The notes beneath the pieces were generated by a model. That model worked only from the letters and a program-made list of their open reading frames with translations, made no database searches and was not told the DNA's origin. A DNA stretch of 64,000 nucleotides from Sphingomonas sp. HITSZ_GF (GTDB taxonomy: Bacteria > Pseudomonadota > Alphaproteobacteria > Sphingomonadales > Sphingomonadaceae): contig NZ_JARQXA010000002.1 of assembly GCF_029543155.1 (NCBI RefSeq), positions 558,001 through 622,000 on the forward strand, read 5' to 3'. Shown here one piece after another: positions 17,094 through 26,369 of the stretch; position 1 is the stretch's first letter; every line of letters begins with the position of its first letter. Made by a program: the position numbers and the translations under genes.

Positions 17094-18641
17094 CTACGCC
17101 GCCTTCGCCTCGATCCGCTTCCCCAGGATCGCGCCCGCCGCCATCCGGCCGGTCTGCGCCGCTCCGTTCATATAGCCGGGGAAGGCATCGGAGAGATGCT
17201 CGCCGGCGAACCAGATCCGCCCGGCATGGGGCACCTGGTTGCCGTCCTCGTCCTCGACGCAGAGCAGCTTGGAGAAGCGGGTGAGCTGGCCGGGGGCATA
17301 GTTGCAATAGGCGCCGAGCGTCAGCGCCTGGGCGTGCCAGTTGGTGCGGGTGAAGGGGCCGGTGGCGGCTTCGATCAGCCCCGGGATCGCCGGCGCCGCG
17401 CTGGCGGCAAAGCGCTTCGCCAGCGCGGACGGCGCTTCGCTTTCGGCGCGCAGCACTTCGTCGCCGCCCAGGAACCAGGTCCACACCGGCGAGATTCCGT
17501 CCTTGCGGTGGACGCTCCCGTCCCAGCCCAGCGCCCAGCCGGCATCCGCATCGGTCTGCCACAGCTCGCCGCCCACGCCCATCGGCCCGCGCCACGGTGT
17601 CGCATTGGTGCCCGACTGGACCTTCTCGTTGAAGCCGAGCTCCATCACGTCGATGAAGGCGCGCCATTGCGCCGGCAGCGGCACGCGGAAATCGATCTGG
17701 CGGGTGAGCGGGGCAGGGACGGCGACGATCAGCGTGTCCGCCGCCTCCACCGAGCCGTCGAGGAAATGCAGCTTCAGCCCCGATTCGACGCGGAGCAGGC
17801 GTTTGCCGGTGGCGATGCGGGCGCTGTAATGCGCGGTCATCGCCTCGATCAGCGCCGAGCTGCCGCCCTCGATCACATAGCGTTCGTCGGCCCCGCCCAG
17901 CACTTCGGCGCGCGCGCCGTCCACCGTCGGCAGGTTGAAGATCAGCTCGATCGCTGAGGCCTTGTCGGGCTCCACGCCATATTCGGTGCGGCTGGTCGCC
18001 TCGAGCAGCTGGCGCAGCCAGGGCTCGCGGATCAGCGCGGCATGCTTGTCGAGATAGTCATGGATCGACATGCGATCGAGGTCGGGGGCGACGCGCGCCT
18101 GGTCCTGGTCGAGCCGGTCGGCATCCTTGCCGATCTGCGCGGCGATCGGGCGCAGCGCCTCGGCCAGCTCGTCGTCGGTGACGAGGCGTCCGTTCGCCAG
18201 GATCAGCGTGTCGTGCGCCTCGCCCTTGCGGTCGAGCAGCGCGATGTCGAAGCGCTTGAGCAGCGCGTGCATGTCATAATGGTCGGTATTGACCAGCTGC
18301 CCGCCCACTTCGAACGTCCAGTCGCCCGACTTGTGGGTGTACATCCGCCCGCCGGTGCGGTTGCGCCCTTCGTAGAGGAACGCATCCACGCCGGCGCTGC
18401 GCAGATGGTGGAGCGCGGTGAGGCCGGCAATGCCGCCGCCGATGATCGCCACGCGGCCGGCGGGGCGCGCCATTGCGGGGCGGGGCAGGGCACCGGCCAG
18501 CGGTGCCGCCGCCATTGCCTTCAGCACGCCGCGCCGCGTCGCGCCGCTCGCCCCCCGGACCGGCAGGGCCTGTCCCGCGGCTTCCAGATTCCGCCGTCGC
18601 GCTGCTTCCAGTGCGCGCCAGACGATAGCATTCCCCCGCAT
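17094..18641 (-). CDS. FAD-dependent flavin monoamine oxidase family protein with a Tat-type signal
   Basis: Flavoprotein oxidase of amines or related compounds; substrate unknown. Residues up to about 60 form a long N-terminal region with a twin-arginine motif TRRGVLKA followed by a hydrophobic Ala-rich stretch and an AMA site, suggesting folded export. The FAD-binding motif is VAIIGGGIAGLTALHHL (about 64-80), then RTGGRM and EVGGQLV. The C-terminal FAD segment is IWFAGEHLSDAFPGYMNGA. The ATG at 18641 is chosen because GGAGGGG precedes it. Length is 515 residues. Divergent from hisC. Confidence 0.85.
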   Translation of the reverse strand: MRGNAIVWRALEAARRRNLEAAGQALPVRGASGATRRGVLKAMAAAPLAGALPRPAMARPAGRVAIIGGGIAGLTALHHLRSAGVDAFLYEGRNRTGGRMYTHKSGDWTFEVGGQLVNTDHYDMHALLKRFDIALLDRKGEAHDTLILANGRLVTDDELAEALRPIAAQIGKDADRLDQDQARVAPDLDRMSIHDYLDKHAALIREPWLRQLLEATSRTEYGVEPDKASAIELIFNLPTVDGARAEVLGGADERYVIEGGSSALIEAMTAHYSARIATGKRLLRVESGLKLHFLDGSVEAADTLIVAVPAPLTRQIDFRVPLPAQWRAFIDVMELGFNEKVQSGTNATPWRGPMGVGGELWQTDADAGWALGWDGSVHRKDGISPVWTWFLGGDEVLRAESEAPSALAKRFAASAAPAIPGLIEAATGPFTRTNWHAQALTLGAYCNYAPGQLTRFSKLLCVEDEDGNQVPHAGRIWFAGEHLSDAFPGYMNGAAQTGRMAAGAILGKRIEAKAA

Positions 18642-18725
18642 TGCCCCTCCGTGGCTCCCTTTAACCATGAAGCACTAGAGCGTGACCCTTGCCATCCGGT
18701 AACCATTCCGCCAAGCCGCGCGGCC

Positions 18726-19823
18726 ATGACCGCACCCGTTCCCAAGCCCTGGATCATGGAAATCGCCCCCTATGTGCCGGGGCGCTCCATCACCGATGAC
18801 GGCCGCAAGGTGACCAAGCTCTCGTCCAACGAGAACCCGCTCGGCACCTCGCCCAAGGCGCGCGAGGCCTTTCTCACCGCCGCGACCAGCCTTGAGCGCT
18901 ATCCCGATGCCAGCGCCGTCGAGCTGCGCGAGACGATCGCGGCGAAATACGACCTCGATCCCGCCCGCATCATCTATGGCAACGGCTCGGACGAAGTGCT
19001 CCATCTTGCCGCCGGCGCGTTCGCGGGGCCGGGCGACGAGATCATCTACGTCCATTACGGCTTCACCGTGTACCCGATCGCCACGCGCCGAGTCGGCGCG
19101 ATTCCCGTGGTGGCGCCCGACAAGGATTACGCGACCGATGTCGATGCGATCCTTGCCTCGGTGACCGACAAGACCAAGATCGTCTTCGTCGCCAACCCCA
19201 ACAACCCGACCGGCACCTATGCGCCGCGCTCGGAGATCCTGCGCCTCCACGCCGGGCTGCGCAGCGACATCCTGCTCGTGCTCGACCATGCCTATGCCGA
19301 ATATATCGAAGGCGACGACGATGACGGCGGCATGGAGCTGGCGCGCACCGCGCCCAACGTGCTGGTGACGCGCACCTTCTCCAAGATGTACGGCCTCGCT
19401 GCCGAGCGGATCGGCTGGGGCTATGCCTCGGCGTCGATCATCGAGGCGATGCACCGCATCCGCCTGCCCTTCTCGATCACCATCGCGGGCACCGCGGCGG
19501 CGGTCGCCGCGCTGGCCGACACCGATTTCGTCGATCACACCAAGGCGCATAATGCGCAGTGGCGCCGCTGGTTCTCGGACGAGATCGCCAAGCTCGGCAA
19601 CAAGGGCCTGCGCGCCGTGCCGAGCCAGGCCAATTTCGTGCTGGTGCTGTTCGAGGGCCAGCTGACTGCCGAGGCGGCGTACAAGGGGCTGATGGACGAT
19701 GGCTATATCGTCCGCTGGCTGCCCGGCCAGGGGCTTCCCCACGGCCTGCGCATCACCATCGGCACCGAGGACGAGACGCGCGGCGTGATGGCCTCGCTCC
19801 GTGCCATGGCGGGCGAGGACTGA
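18726..19823 (+). CDS. hisC: Histidinol-phosphate aminotransferase family protein, probably also acting on aromatic substrates
   Basis: PLP enzyme of 365 residues with fold type I signatures: KLSSNENPLGTSP (about 32-44), NPNNPTGTY, and the PLP lysine in RTFSKMYGLAAERIGW (near 219). It lies one base ahead of the tyrC-type gene. In the related sphingomonad Zymomonas mobilis, the paired imidazole acetol phosphate aminotransferase also serves tyrosine and phenylalanine synthesis. A similar dual role is inferred here. The ATG at 18726 fits the family N terminus. Confidence 0.9.
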   Translation: MTAPVPKPWIMEIAPYVPGRSITDDGRKVTKLSSNENPLGTSPKAREAFLTAATSLERYPDASAVELRETIAAKYDLDPARIIYGNGSDEVLHLAAGAFAGPGDEIIYVHYGFTVYPIATRRVGAIPVVAPDKDYATDVDAILASVTDKTKIVFVANPNNPTGTYAPRSEILRLHAGLRSDILLVLDHAYAEYIEGDDDDGGMELARTAPNVLVTRTFSKMYGLAAERIGWGYASASIIEAMHRIRLPFSITIAGTAAAVAALADTDFVDHTKAHNAQWRRWFSDEIAKLGNKGLRAVPSQANFVLVLFEGQLTAEAAYKGLMDDGYIVRWLPGQGLPHGLRITIGTEDETRGVMASLRAMAGED

Positions 19824-20731
19824 TGCTGCCCTTCGCGCGCGTCACCATCATCGGCCTGGGCCTGATCGGCTCGTCGATCGCGCGCGCGGTCAAGCAGCAC
19901 ATGCCGAGCGTCCGCGTGACCGGCTTCGATGCCGATCCGGCGGTGCGCGAGACGGCGGTGCGCATCGAGTTGTGCGACGACATCGCCGACACCGCGGGCA
20001 CCTCGGTGATCGATGCCGATCTCGTCATCCTCTGCGTCCCCGTCGGCGCGATGGGCGCGGCGGCAGCGGACATCGCGGCGGACCTGCCCGCCGATGCGAT
20101 CATCAGCGACGTCGGCTCGTGCAAGGAAAGTGTGGTCGAGGCCGTGCATGCGGCCCTTCCCGGCGCCGTCTTCGTCCCCGCGCACCCGGTGGCCGGCACC
20201 GAGAATAGTGGGCCCGAGGCGGGCTTCGCCTCGCTGTTCCATGGCCGCTGGTGCATCGTCACCCCGGTCGAGGGCACCGCGGAAGTCGCGGTCGAACGCG
20301 TCCTCGAATTCTGGCGCCGGCTGGGCGCCGAGGTCGAGACCATGGCCCCCGATCATCATGATCGCGTCCTCGCCGTCACCAGCCATCTGCCGCACCTGAT
20401 CGCCTATACGATCGTCGGCACGGCGTCGGACATGGAAGAGGTCACCCAGTCCGAAGTGATCAAATATTCGGCCGGCGGCTTCCGCGACTTCACCCGCATC
20501 GCCGCGTCCGACCCGACGATGTGGCGCGACGTGTTCCTGGCCAACAAGGAAGCGGTGCTCGACATGCTCCAGCGCTTCTCGGAGGACCTCACCGCGCTCC
20601 AGCGCGCGATCCGCTGGGGCAAGGGCGACGAGCTGTTCGAGCTGTTCAGCCGTACCCGCACGATCCGCCGCTCGATCATCGAGCAGGGTCAGGACGACGC
20701 CGCACCGGACTTCGGACGCACCCACAAATAG
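19823..20731 (+). CDS. tyrC: Prephenate/arogenate (cyclohexadienyl) dehydrogenase
   Basis: NAD(P)-dependent oxidative decarboxylation of prephenate or arogenate on the way to tyrosine. The Rossmann motif is VTIIGLGLIGSSIARAV (about 7-23). Family signatures include SDVGSCKESVVEA, PAHPVAGTENSGPEAG and the HDRVLAVTSHLPHLIAYT segment. Length is 302 residues. The ATG shares one base with the stop of the aminotransferase, so the pair is translationally coupled. Whether arogenate or prephenate is preferred cannot be read here. Confidence 0.92.
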   Translation: MLPFARVTIIGLGLIGSSIARAVKQHMPSVRVTGFDADPAVRETAVRIELCDDIADTAGTSVIDADLVILCVPVGAMGAAAADIAADLPADAIISDVGSCKESVVEAVHAALPGAVFVPAHPVAGTENSGPEAGFASLFHGRWCIVTPVEGTAEVAVERVLEFWRRLGAEVETMAPDHHDRVLAVTSHLPHLIAYTIVGTASDMEEVTQSEVIKYSAGGFRDFTRIAASDPTMWRDVFLANKEAVLDMLQRFSEDLTALQRAIRWGKGDELFELFSRTRTIRRSIIEQGQDDAAPDFGRTHK

Positions 20732-20908
20732 GGACGGCCGGCTTTCTGGCGGCTGCGCTTTGGCGCTGTTGGAAAGATAGGATCACGCTCGCGCAAGATT
20801 GTTGCGAGATGGGCGGGCTTGTGGCGCTTGGGTCAACGCAAGGCGGTGCGAATCCGCTCTTGGCGTGTACTTCATGTACTTTGGCGGGCGCCGCCACGCG
20901 CCGCGCTC

Positions 20909-21592
20909 TCAGCCGTTCAGCGCGTTGATCCCGGCATGGACTTCGGCTTCGGCCTCGGCGCGGGGCAGGCCCGGCGGGATCGGATCGAGGAAGCGGAAGG
21001 TGATGATGCCCGGTTTCTTCACGCCGTGCTTGGTCCAGACATGGCCGCTCTTCACCGCGATCGGCACCACCGGCAGGTCGAGCATCCGATAGAGCCCGGC
21101 AAAGCCCGAGCGCAGTTCGGGCGCCTCGCCCGGCTTCACCCGGGTGCCTTCGGGGAAGATCAGCACCGAGCGGCCCTGCGCCAGCGCGGCCTTGGCGTCC
21201 TTCATCATCGAACGCAGCGCCGCGGCATTGGCGGTGCGGTTGACGATGATCACGCCGTAGCGCCGCGCCGCCCAGCCCCAGAGCGGGATCTGCGCCAGTT
21301 CGCGCTTCATCACCGTGGCGGGCGAACCCAATAGCCGGCTGAGCTCAAGCGCCTCGAAGATCGATTCATGCTTGCCGGCGAACAGCACCGGCCCCTTGGG
21401 GATCGTTCCTTCGATCCGCACCCGGATCCCCAGGATCCAGCGCGCCAGCCAGCTCATCATCGCCACCCAGGCCATTGCATAGGTCCTGAGCGAATCGCCG
21501 CCGAGCAAGGCAACCAGCGGCACCAGCAGCACCAGCAGCACCGAGGCGCCGTAGAACAGGATCGAGAAGACCAAAGTCCGGAGAAGGTTCAT
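20909..21592 (-). CDS. plsC: 1-acyl-sn-glycerol-3-phosphate acyltransferase family protein
   Basis: Acylates lysophosphatidate at the inner membrane in phospholipid synthesis. A hydrophobic N terminus (about 5-50) anchors the 227-residue protein. The first catalytic block reads GKHESIFEAL, that is HX4E instead of the common HX4D. The FPEGTRVKPGE block and the VPIAVKSG segment are intact. The ATG at 21592 overlaps the stop of the upstream YdcF-like gene by one base. It is the last gene of the ftsE-ftsX-ydcF-plsC operon. Confidence 0.88.
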   Translation of the reverse strand: MNLLRTLVFSILFYGASVLLVLLVPLVALLGGDSLRTYAMAWVAMMSWLARWILGIRVRIEGTIPKGPVLFAGKHESIFEALELSRLLGSPATVMKRELAQIPLWGWAARRYGVIIVNRTANAAALRSMMKDAKAALAQGRSVLIFPEGTRVKPGEAPELRSGFAGLYRMLDLPVVPIAVKSGHVWTKHGVKKPGIITFRFLDPIPPGLPRAEAEAEVHAGINALNG

Positions 21593-22122
21593 CAATTGGC
21601 GCCGAGCAGCAGTGCGATCCGGCGCACCAGATATTTGTGATATTCGCGGAACAGCATCGCGAAGCCGGGCTGGCTGCGCACCGGATCGCCGACCACCTCG
21701 ACGCCCTCCAGCGCATGCGCCAGCTCGAGCCGCGCGCGCGGCATGTGCCAGTCGGAGGTGACCAGCCGCACCGTCTTGTACTTGTGCTCGCGCACCCATT
21801 CCGCCGTTTCCTCGGCATTGGAGCGGGTATCGACGGCCTGCCAGCCGAGATCGACGCAGCAGCGCATCAGCTTGCGGTCGATCTTGTACTCGGCGGCGAA
21901 CTCGCCGGGGCGGACATCGGGATCGACGCCGCTGACCAGCATGCGTTGCGCATCGCCAGCGCGCAGCACCTCGAGCCCGCGGTCGATCCGCTTGGGGCCG
22001 CCGGTCAGCACGACGATCGCATCGGTCTTGCGATCTTCGAGCGGCTTGCCGAGCGACAGCATGAACGCCGCGAAGCCGAGCAGCCAGGCAATCACGACCA
22101 GGGCAATCAGGCGCAGGATCAC
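21592..22122 (-). CDS. YdcF family (DUF218) membrane-anchored protein
   Basis: A 176-residue protein with one N-terminal membrane segment (about 4-24) and a DUF218 domain. Family signatures are DAIVVLTGGPKRIDRGLEVL, MLVSGVDPDVR, ERNAEETAEW-like SNAEETAEWV, and VTSDWHMPRARLEL. Such proteins have been linked to envelope sugar-lipid metabolism, but no reaction is assigned here. The start is GTG at 22122, forming a GTGA overlap with the ftsX stop, which makes this start convincing. Confidence 0.85.
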   Translation of the reverse strand: MILRLIALVVIAWLLGFAAFMLSLGKPLEDRKTDAIVVLTGGPKRIDRGLEVLRAGDAQRMLVSGVDPDVRPGEFAAEYKIDRKLMRCCVDLGWQAVDTRSNAEETAEWVREHKYKTVRLVTSDWHMPRARLELAHALEGVEVVGDPVRSQPGFAMLFREYHKYLVRRIALLLGAN

Positions 22123-23003
22123 AGCGTGCGGCCCAGCGCGCGCAGCACGGTGCCCCGCGCCGCGAAGGTGGCGAGCAGTGCGAAGCCCAGCGGCAGGAGC
22201 AGCAGCAGGAACCAGTCGCGCTGCTGCAGCGCCACGCCGCTCAGCATCTCCGAGCCGACCAGCGCCATGCGCGACTGCAGGAACCAGACGAGCCCCAGCG
22301 CCGCGCCGGTGCCGAGCAAGCCGCCGAGCAGCGTGTCGAACGCGATCCGGCGCTGGAACAGGCGAGCGATCTGGACATCGGTGGAGCCGAGCATGTGGAG
22401 CACATCGATGGTGTCGCGGTGCGTGTCCAGCCCCGAACGCGCGGCGAGCAGCACCACCGCGGCCGTGGCGGTGGCGATCAGCAGCATCAGCCCGACGGCG
22501 AGCCAGCTCATCGTGGTCATGAAGCTGCGCACCGGCGAGAGCCACTGGGCATGCCGGTCGATCCGCGCGCCGGGCACGATCGCGCGCGCCGCTTGCTCCA
22601 CGGCGGTGGTGTTGCCGCCGCGCGTTTCGACGTCGATCATCGCCGGCATCGGCAGATCGGGATCGAGCCCGGTATCGCCGAGCCAGGGCTTGAGCAGCTC
22701 GGCGAGCCGCTGGCGATCGACGTCCTGCGCGCGGACCACGCCGGGCAGCTTCGAGACCGCGGCGCGGATCGCCGCCGCCTCGCCGTCGCGCACCGCGGCA
22801 TTGGGCTCGACGATCTGGATGGTCAGCCGCCCGGCGAGCTGACGGTCGAGCTGCGCGGTGGCGGCGAACATGCCCAGGCCCAGCGCGCCGGCGAGCACGG
22901 TGAGGAACAGCATGATCGCCATGATCCAGGTCATGGCGCGCGTCCGCCGGCTCTCGTCGAGCAGGCGGCGATCGGGCGCGTTGGGGTTGAGGCTCAGCTT
23001 CAC
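22119..23003 (-). CDS. ftsX: Cell division protein FtsX (ABC permease subunit)
   Basis: Membrane partner of FtsE, which together regulate septal peptidoglycan hydrolysis. The 294-residue protein has a first membrane span (about 24-48), a periplasmic domain (about 50-165), and three further spans near 168-195, 215-245 and 262-288, the usual four-span FtsX layout. The ATG overlaps the ftsE stop by four bases. Sequence conservation is weak, as is normal for FtsX; the call leans on topology and the ftsE neighbour. Confidence 0.9.
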   Translation of the reverse strand: MKLSLNPNAPDRRLLDESRRTRAMTWIMAIMLFLTVLAGALGLGMFAATAQLDRQLAGRLTIQIVEPNAAVRDGEAAAIRAAVSKLPGVVRAQDVDRQRLAELLKPWLGDTGLDPDLPMPAMIDVETRGGNTTAVEQAARAIVPGARIDRHAQWLSPVRSFMTTMSWLAVGLMLLIATATAAVVLLAARSGLDTHRDTIDVLHMLGSTDVQIARLFQRRIAFDTLLGGLLGTGAALGLVWFLQSRMALVGSEMLSGVALQQRDWFLLLLLPLGFALLATFAARGTVLRALGRTL

Positions 23004-23704
23004 GACTGGCGCCCCGGCGGGTTGCGCAGCGCGCCGGTGGGATCGTTGAGCCGGCCTTTTTCCAGCCGCATCATGTGCGCGTTGGGGATGCGGTTGAGCA
23101 GGTGGAAGTCGTGCGTCGCCACCACCACGGTGGTGCCCAGCCGATTGAGGCTGTCGAACAGATGGAGCAGCCGCTCGGCCATGTCGGGATCGACGTTGCC
23201 GGTCGGCTCGTCGGCGACGAGCAGCTCGGGGCGGGCGATCACGGCGCGGGCGATGGCGATGCGCTGCTGCTCGCCGCCCGAAAGCGTCGGCGGCTTGGCC
23301 CTGCCGCGATCGGTGAGGCCGACCCAGGCGAGCATCTCGCGCACCGGCGCCTCGATGTCGTTCTCCGACACGCCGGCGACGCGCAGCGGCAGCGCGATAT
23401 TGTCATAGGCGGAGAGGTGCGGGACCAGCCGGAAATCCTGGAACACCACGCCGATGCGGCGGCGGAAGCCGGGCAGGCGGGCGCGGGGCAGCGCGCCGGC
23501 ATCCTCGCCGAACAGGCGCACCGTGCCGCGGCTCGGCCGCTGGGCGAGGTAGAGCAGCTTGAGCAGCGAGGTCTTGCCCGCGCCGGAGGGGCCGGTGAGG
23601 AAATAGAAGCTGCCGGTGTTCAGCGCGAAGCTGATGTCCGAGAGAGTCTCGTCGCCCGAACCATAGCGCAGGCCGACATTCTCGAATTGAACGATGCTGG
23701 CCAT
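23000..23704 (-). CDS. ftsE: Cell division ATP-binding protein FtsE
   Basis: ABC ATPase of the FtsEX complex. Walker A is TGPSGAGKTS (about 37-46), the signature motif is LSGGEQQRIAIARAV, and Walker B is LLVADEPTGNVDP, followed by a switch His in VATHDFHLL. The ATG at 23704 gives 234 residues, the usual size; the longer open frame upstream adds 30 residues with no family match. It starts the minus-strand operon, divergent from the zinc-ribbon gene across about 200 bases. Confidence 0.95.
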   Translation of the reverse strand: MASIVQFENVGLRYGSGDETLSDISFALNTGSFYFLTGPSGAGKTSLLKLLYLAQRPSRGTVRLFGEDAGALPRARLPGFRRRIGVVFQDFRLVPHLSAYDNIALPLRVAGVSENDIEAPVREMLAWVGLTDRGRAKPPTLSGGEQQRIAIARAVIARPELLVADEPTGNVDPDMAERLLHLFDSLNRLGTTVVVATHDFHLLNRIPNAHMMRLEKGRLNDPTGALRNPPGRQS

Positions 23705-23906
23705 CTGGCTCCCGGCGCTTCCCAGGCGCCAGCCATCGCACAGGGATTTGACGGGCTCAAGCGCGGTGCGTCCAGTGTGTGTCCCGATCGCCACCCTTGG
23801 CCAACAAGCTGGGGATAGTGGGCAAGCGGACTCTTGTGGCCGCGAATCGATGGGACTAGAATCATGGCGTTCGGGCGACAGGGTGCCCGGTGTCGTGAGA
23901 CGCTTG

Positions 23907-24644
23907 ATGATCCTCGAATGCAGCCAGTGCCGTACCCGCTATCTGGTGCCGGACAGCGCCATTGGCGCCGATGGCCGTACCGTGCGCTGCGCGAGCTGCA
24001 AGCATAGCTGGTTCCAGGCGCCGGTCGCCGCGCTCGACCTGACGACGCGCGCCGCCGTGAGCGACGGGCCGGTTACCGATGCGCCCAAGCGTGAGGAGGC
24101 GCCGAAGCGTGAGGCGCCGCGCGTGTTCGACGATGCCTCGATCAGCGCCACGGTTGCGGGACCCGCGCCGGACTATGATCCCTTCGCCACCCAGCCGCCG
24201 TTCAAGCCGCGCAGGAACCCGGCGCGGCGCTGGACCGCGGCTGCGTTCGTCGCCGGCTTCTCGATGCTGCTCGGCACCGGTGCGATCCTCTATTCGGGCG
24301 CGCCCGGCCTGGCTGCGCAGCTCGGGCTCGGGCTGGGCGGCGAGGTCGAGACGCCGCTGGTATTCACCGACAAGAATGTCGAGCTGAAGTCGCAGACCAA
24401 TGGCAGCGAGCTGTTCATCATCTCGGGCAAGGTGGCGAACCCCACCGCCGACAAGCAGCACGTCCCCGATATCCGGATCGAGCTCAAGGACGAGCAGAAC
24501 CGGCTGGTCTATAGCTGGCGGGTGACGCCGCAGGCGCGCGAGCTGGGGCCGAAGCAGACGATCGACTTCAACTCGGCGCAGCTCGATCCGCCGCGCAGCG
24601 CGCGCTCGGCGCGGCTGAGCTTCGCGACCGAAATCGGCGGCTGA
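23907..24644 (+). CDS. MJ0042-type zinc-ribbon membrane protein with a DUF3426-like C terminus
   Basis: A 245-residue protein. The N-terminal zinc ribbon has two CX2C pairs (CSQC at about 5-8 and CASC at 28-31). A low-complexity charged linker follows (about 45-100). One membrane span lies near 113-135. The rest (about 140-245) looks like an FxLYD/DUF3426-type beta domain containing ELFIISGKVANPT. Such proteins are common in alphaproteobacteria; function unknown. The ATG at 23907 directly precedes the zinc ribbon. A TTG one codon upstream is also possible. Confidence 0.75.
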   Translation: MILECSQCRTRYLVPDSAIGADGRTVRCASCKHSWFQAPVAALDLTTRAAVSDGPVTDAPKREEAPKREAPRVFDDASISATVAGPAPDYDPFATQPPFKPRRNPARRWTAAAFVAGFSMLLGTGAILYSGAPGLAAQLGLGLGGEVETPLVFTDKNVELKSQTNGSELFIISGKVANPTADKQHVPDIRIELKDEQNRLVYSWRVTPQARELGPKQTIDFNSAQLDPPRSARSARLSFATEIGG

Positions 24645-24650
24645 CCGACG

Positions 24651-26003
24651 CTAGCGGAATCTCCGGCTGACCCGCCATAGCCGCGCGCCGTGGAGTGCCG
24701 CGGCGACCACCATGCCGCTGCCCGACGCCAGAACGAGGCCGAACGCGCCCATGCCGGCGAGATGGACCAGCGCCAGTCCGGTGCCACCGGTGACGACGAA
24801 GAAGGCGATCACCGAATTGAACCCGGCCACCACCTGGTCACCCAGCGAGCGCAGCGCATAGACGAACACCACCTGCATCCCGTCGAACAGGATGAACGGC
24901 GCCCAGACCGGCAGCATCGCCAGCGCGAGCCCATGGACCGCCGGCACCGCAGGGAACAGCGCGACAAAGGGCTGGGGCAGCAGGATCAGCAGCATCGCCA
25001 GAAAGCCGGTGGCCAGCGCCGAGAGCGCGGCGGCGATCACCGTGCGCCGTGCCGCGGCCTGGGGCAGGCCCTCGCCTACGGCATTGCCTACCCGTACGCC
25101 CGCGGCGGAGCCGAGCCCCAGCGCCACCGAGAAGGTGACGTTGTGAATCGAAAAGACGATCTGGAAGGCATGGGCGGTCACGTCCCCCAGCTCGGTCGAC
25201 AGCGCGATCAGGATCGAGAAGCCGACCAGCTCGAGCCCCGAGGCGATCGCCGGCACCAGCCCGAACCGGGCAAGGTCGAGCGCGCCCTTCAGCGATTCGC
25301 GGCTGAACAGTCCAGTGAGGTCGTGCACGCCGCGCCGGCGGGCGCGGGGCAGGGTCCAGGCCGCGCCGATCATCCCCGCCGCGCCCAGCGCCGAGGCGAT
25401 GGCGGTGGCGAGCGCAGCCCCGGTCGCGCCCATCTCCGGCAGGCCGAGATGCCCGCCCGACAAGGCCCAGGCGAGCAGCGCGTTGATCGGCAGGATCGAG
25501 AGATTGACCACCGTCACCCGCTGCGGCCGGCTCACGCCTTCCAGGAAGAAGCTGCCGGCGATGATCAGCAGCTGGAAGGGATAGGCGAGCGCCATCACCC
25601 GGACGACCTGCGCGGCGCCCACGGCGACGTCGGGCGCGACGCCGATCCCCAGCAGCATCGGCCGGGCGAAGGCGAAGAGCAGCAGCGCGCTCACCAGCCC
25701 CAATGCAAGGGCGAGCAGCACGCCCTGGTGCAGCACCCGGCCGGTGCCGCGCAGGTCCTTCGCACCGTCGGCGCGCGCGACATGGACGAGCACGCCGGTC
25801 AGCGCCCCCAGCCCCATCACGATGCCGGGAAAGGTCAGCGCGCGGCTGGCGCCCAGCGCCGCGACCTGCCCGGTACCGGTCCATCCGACCACAACGACGT
25901 CGGTGACGTGCAGGATCGTCCAGTTGAGGCTGGTCAGCATCACTGGCCAGGCCAGCGCCAGGATTCGCCGCGTCTCGGCGGAAAGGGTGGGGGACAGCCA
26001 CAT
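24651..26003 (-). CDS. MATE family efflux transporter
   Basis: Inner-membrane cation-coupled multidrug or metabolite antiporter, 450 residues with about twelve hydrophobic segments in two pseudo-repeats. The N terminus reads ILALAWPVMLTSLNWTILHVTDVVVVG, typical of the family. A second copy of the pattern begins near 235 (ARFGLVPAIASGLELVGFSIL). Substrate unknown. It is convergent with the zinc-ribbon gene, ending 6 bases from it. Confidence 0.88.
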   Translation of the reverse strand: MWLSPTLSAETRRILALAWPVMLTSLNWTILHVTDVVVVGWTGTGQVAALGASRALTFPGIVMGLGALTGVLVHVARADGAKDLRGTGRVLHQGVLLALALGLVSALLLFAFARPMLLGIGVAPDVAVGAAQVVRVMALAYPFQLLIIAGSFFLEGVSRPQRVTVVNLSILPINALLAWALSGGHLGLPEMGATGAALATAIASALGAAGMIGAAWTLPRARRRGVHDLTGLFSRESLKGALDLARFGLVPAIASGLELVGFSILIALSTELGDVTAHAFQIVFSIHNVTFSVALGLGSAAGVRVGNAVGEGLPQAAARRTVIAAALSALATGFLAMLLILLPQPFVALFPAVPAVHGLALAMLPVWAPFILFDGMQVVFVYALRSLGDQVVAGFNSVIAFFVVTGGTGLALVHLAGMGAFGLVLASGSGMVVAAALHGARLWRVSRRFR

Positions 26004-26131
26004 GGGATGGCGGGCTTAGGGATTTCGGCCGGTTGAGGAAAGCGTCGCGGAAGCGCTTGCAATGTCCGAAACGCGTTGCTAGGGGCCGCTGCCTTACCAG
26101 CCGTCGGTACCCATCTGACGGAGTTTCACGT

Positions 26132-26218
26132 GCGGTCGTGGCGGAACTGGTAGACGCGCAACGTTGAGGTCGTTGTGGCCGAAAGGCCGTGGAAGTTCGA
26201 GTCTTCTCGACCGCACCA
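26132..26218 (+). tRNA. tRNA-Leu (anticodon GAG)
   Basis: An 87-base tRNA with encoded CCA. The acceptor stem is GCGGTCG paired with CGACCGC, and the anticodon stem CAACG/CGTTG encloses TTGAGGT, giving anticodon GAG (reads CUC and CUU). A long variable arm (GGCCGAAAGGCC) marks it as class II, as expected for leucine. The T arm is GGAAG, TTCGAGT, CTTCT. A possible promoter, TTGCAA at 26057 and GCTAGG at 26078, lies upstream. A clear terminator follows. Confidence 0.96.
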
Positions 26219-26230
26219 GTGAAAAATGCA

Positions 26231-26266
26231 GGCGCCCGGCGAAATGCCGCGGCGCCGCAATTTTTT
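26231..26266 (+). terminator. Rho-independent terminator of tRNA-Leu
   Basis: A stem of GGCGCCCGGC and GCCGCGGCGCC, with one bulged C and the loop GAAAT, is followed after four bases by six T residues (26261-26266). It begins 12 bases after the tRNA and precedes the receptor gene, so the receptor probably has its own promoter downstream. Confidence 0.85.
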
Positions 26267-26369
26267 CGGAACCCCGGTACATTTCTGCGACATGTCTCGG
26301 TTAGCCACCCATCATTCATGGTGGCGGTGTCACTGCGCCGCGGGGTTTACGGAAGAGGGTGGGAATTCG

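Noticed and set aside
20732..20908. The gap between tyrC and plsC as a small RNA gene.
   Set aside because: Only weak, bulged hairpins are visible, with no convincing promoter or terminator.
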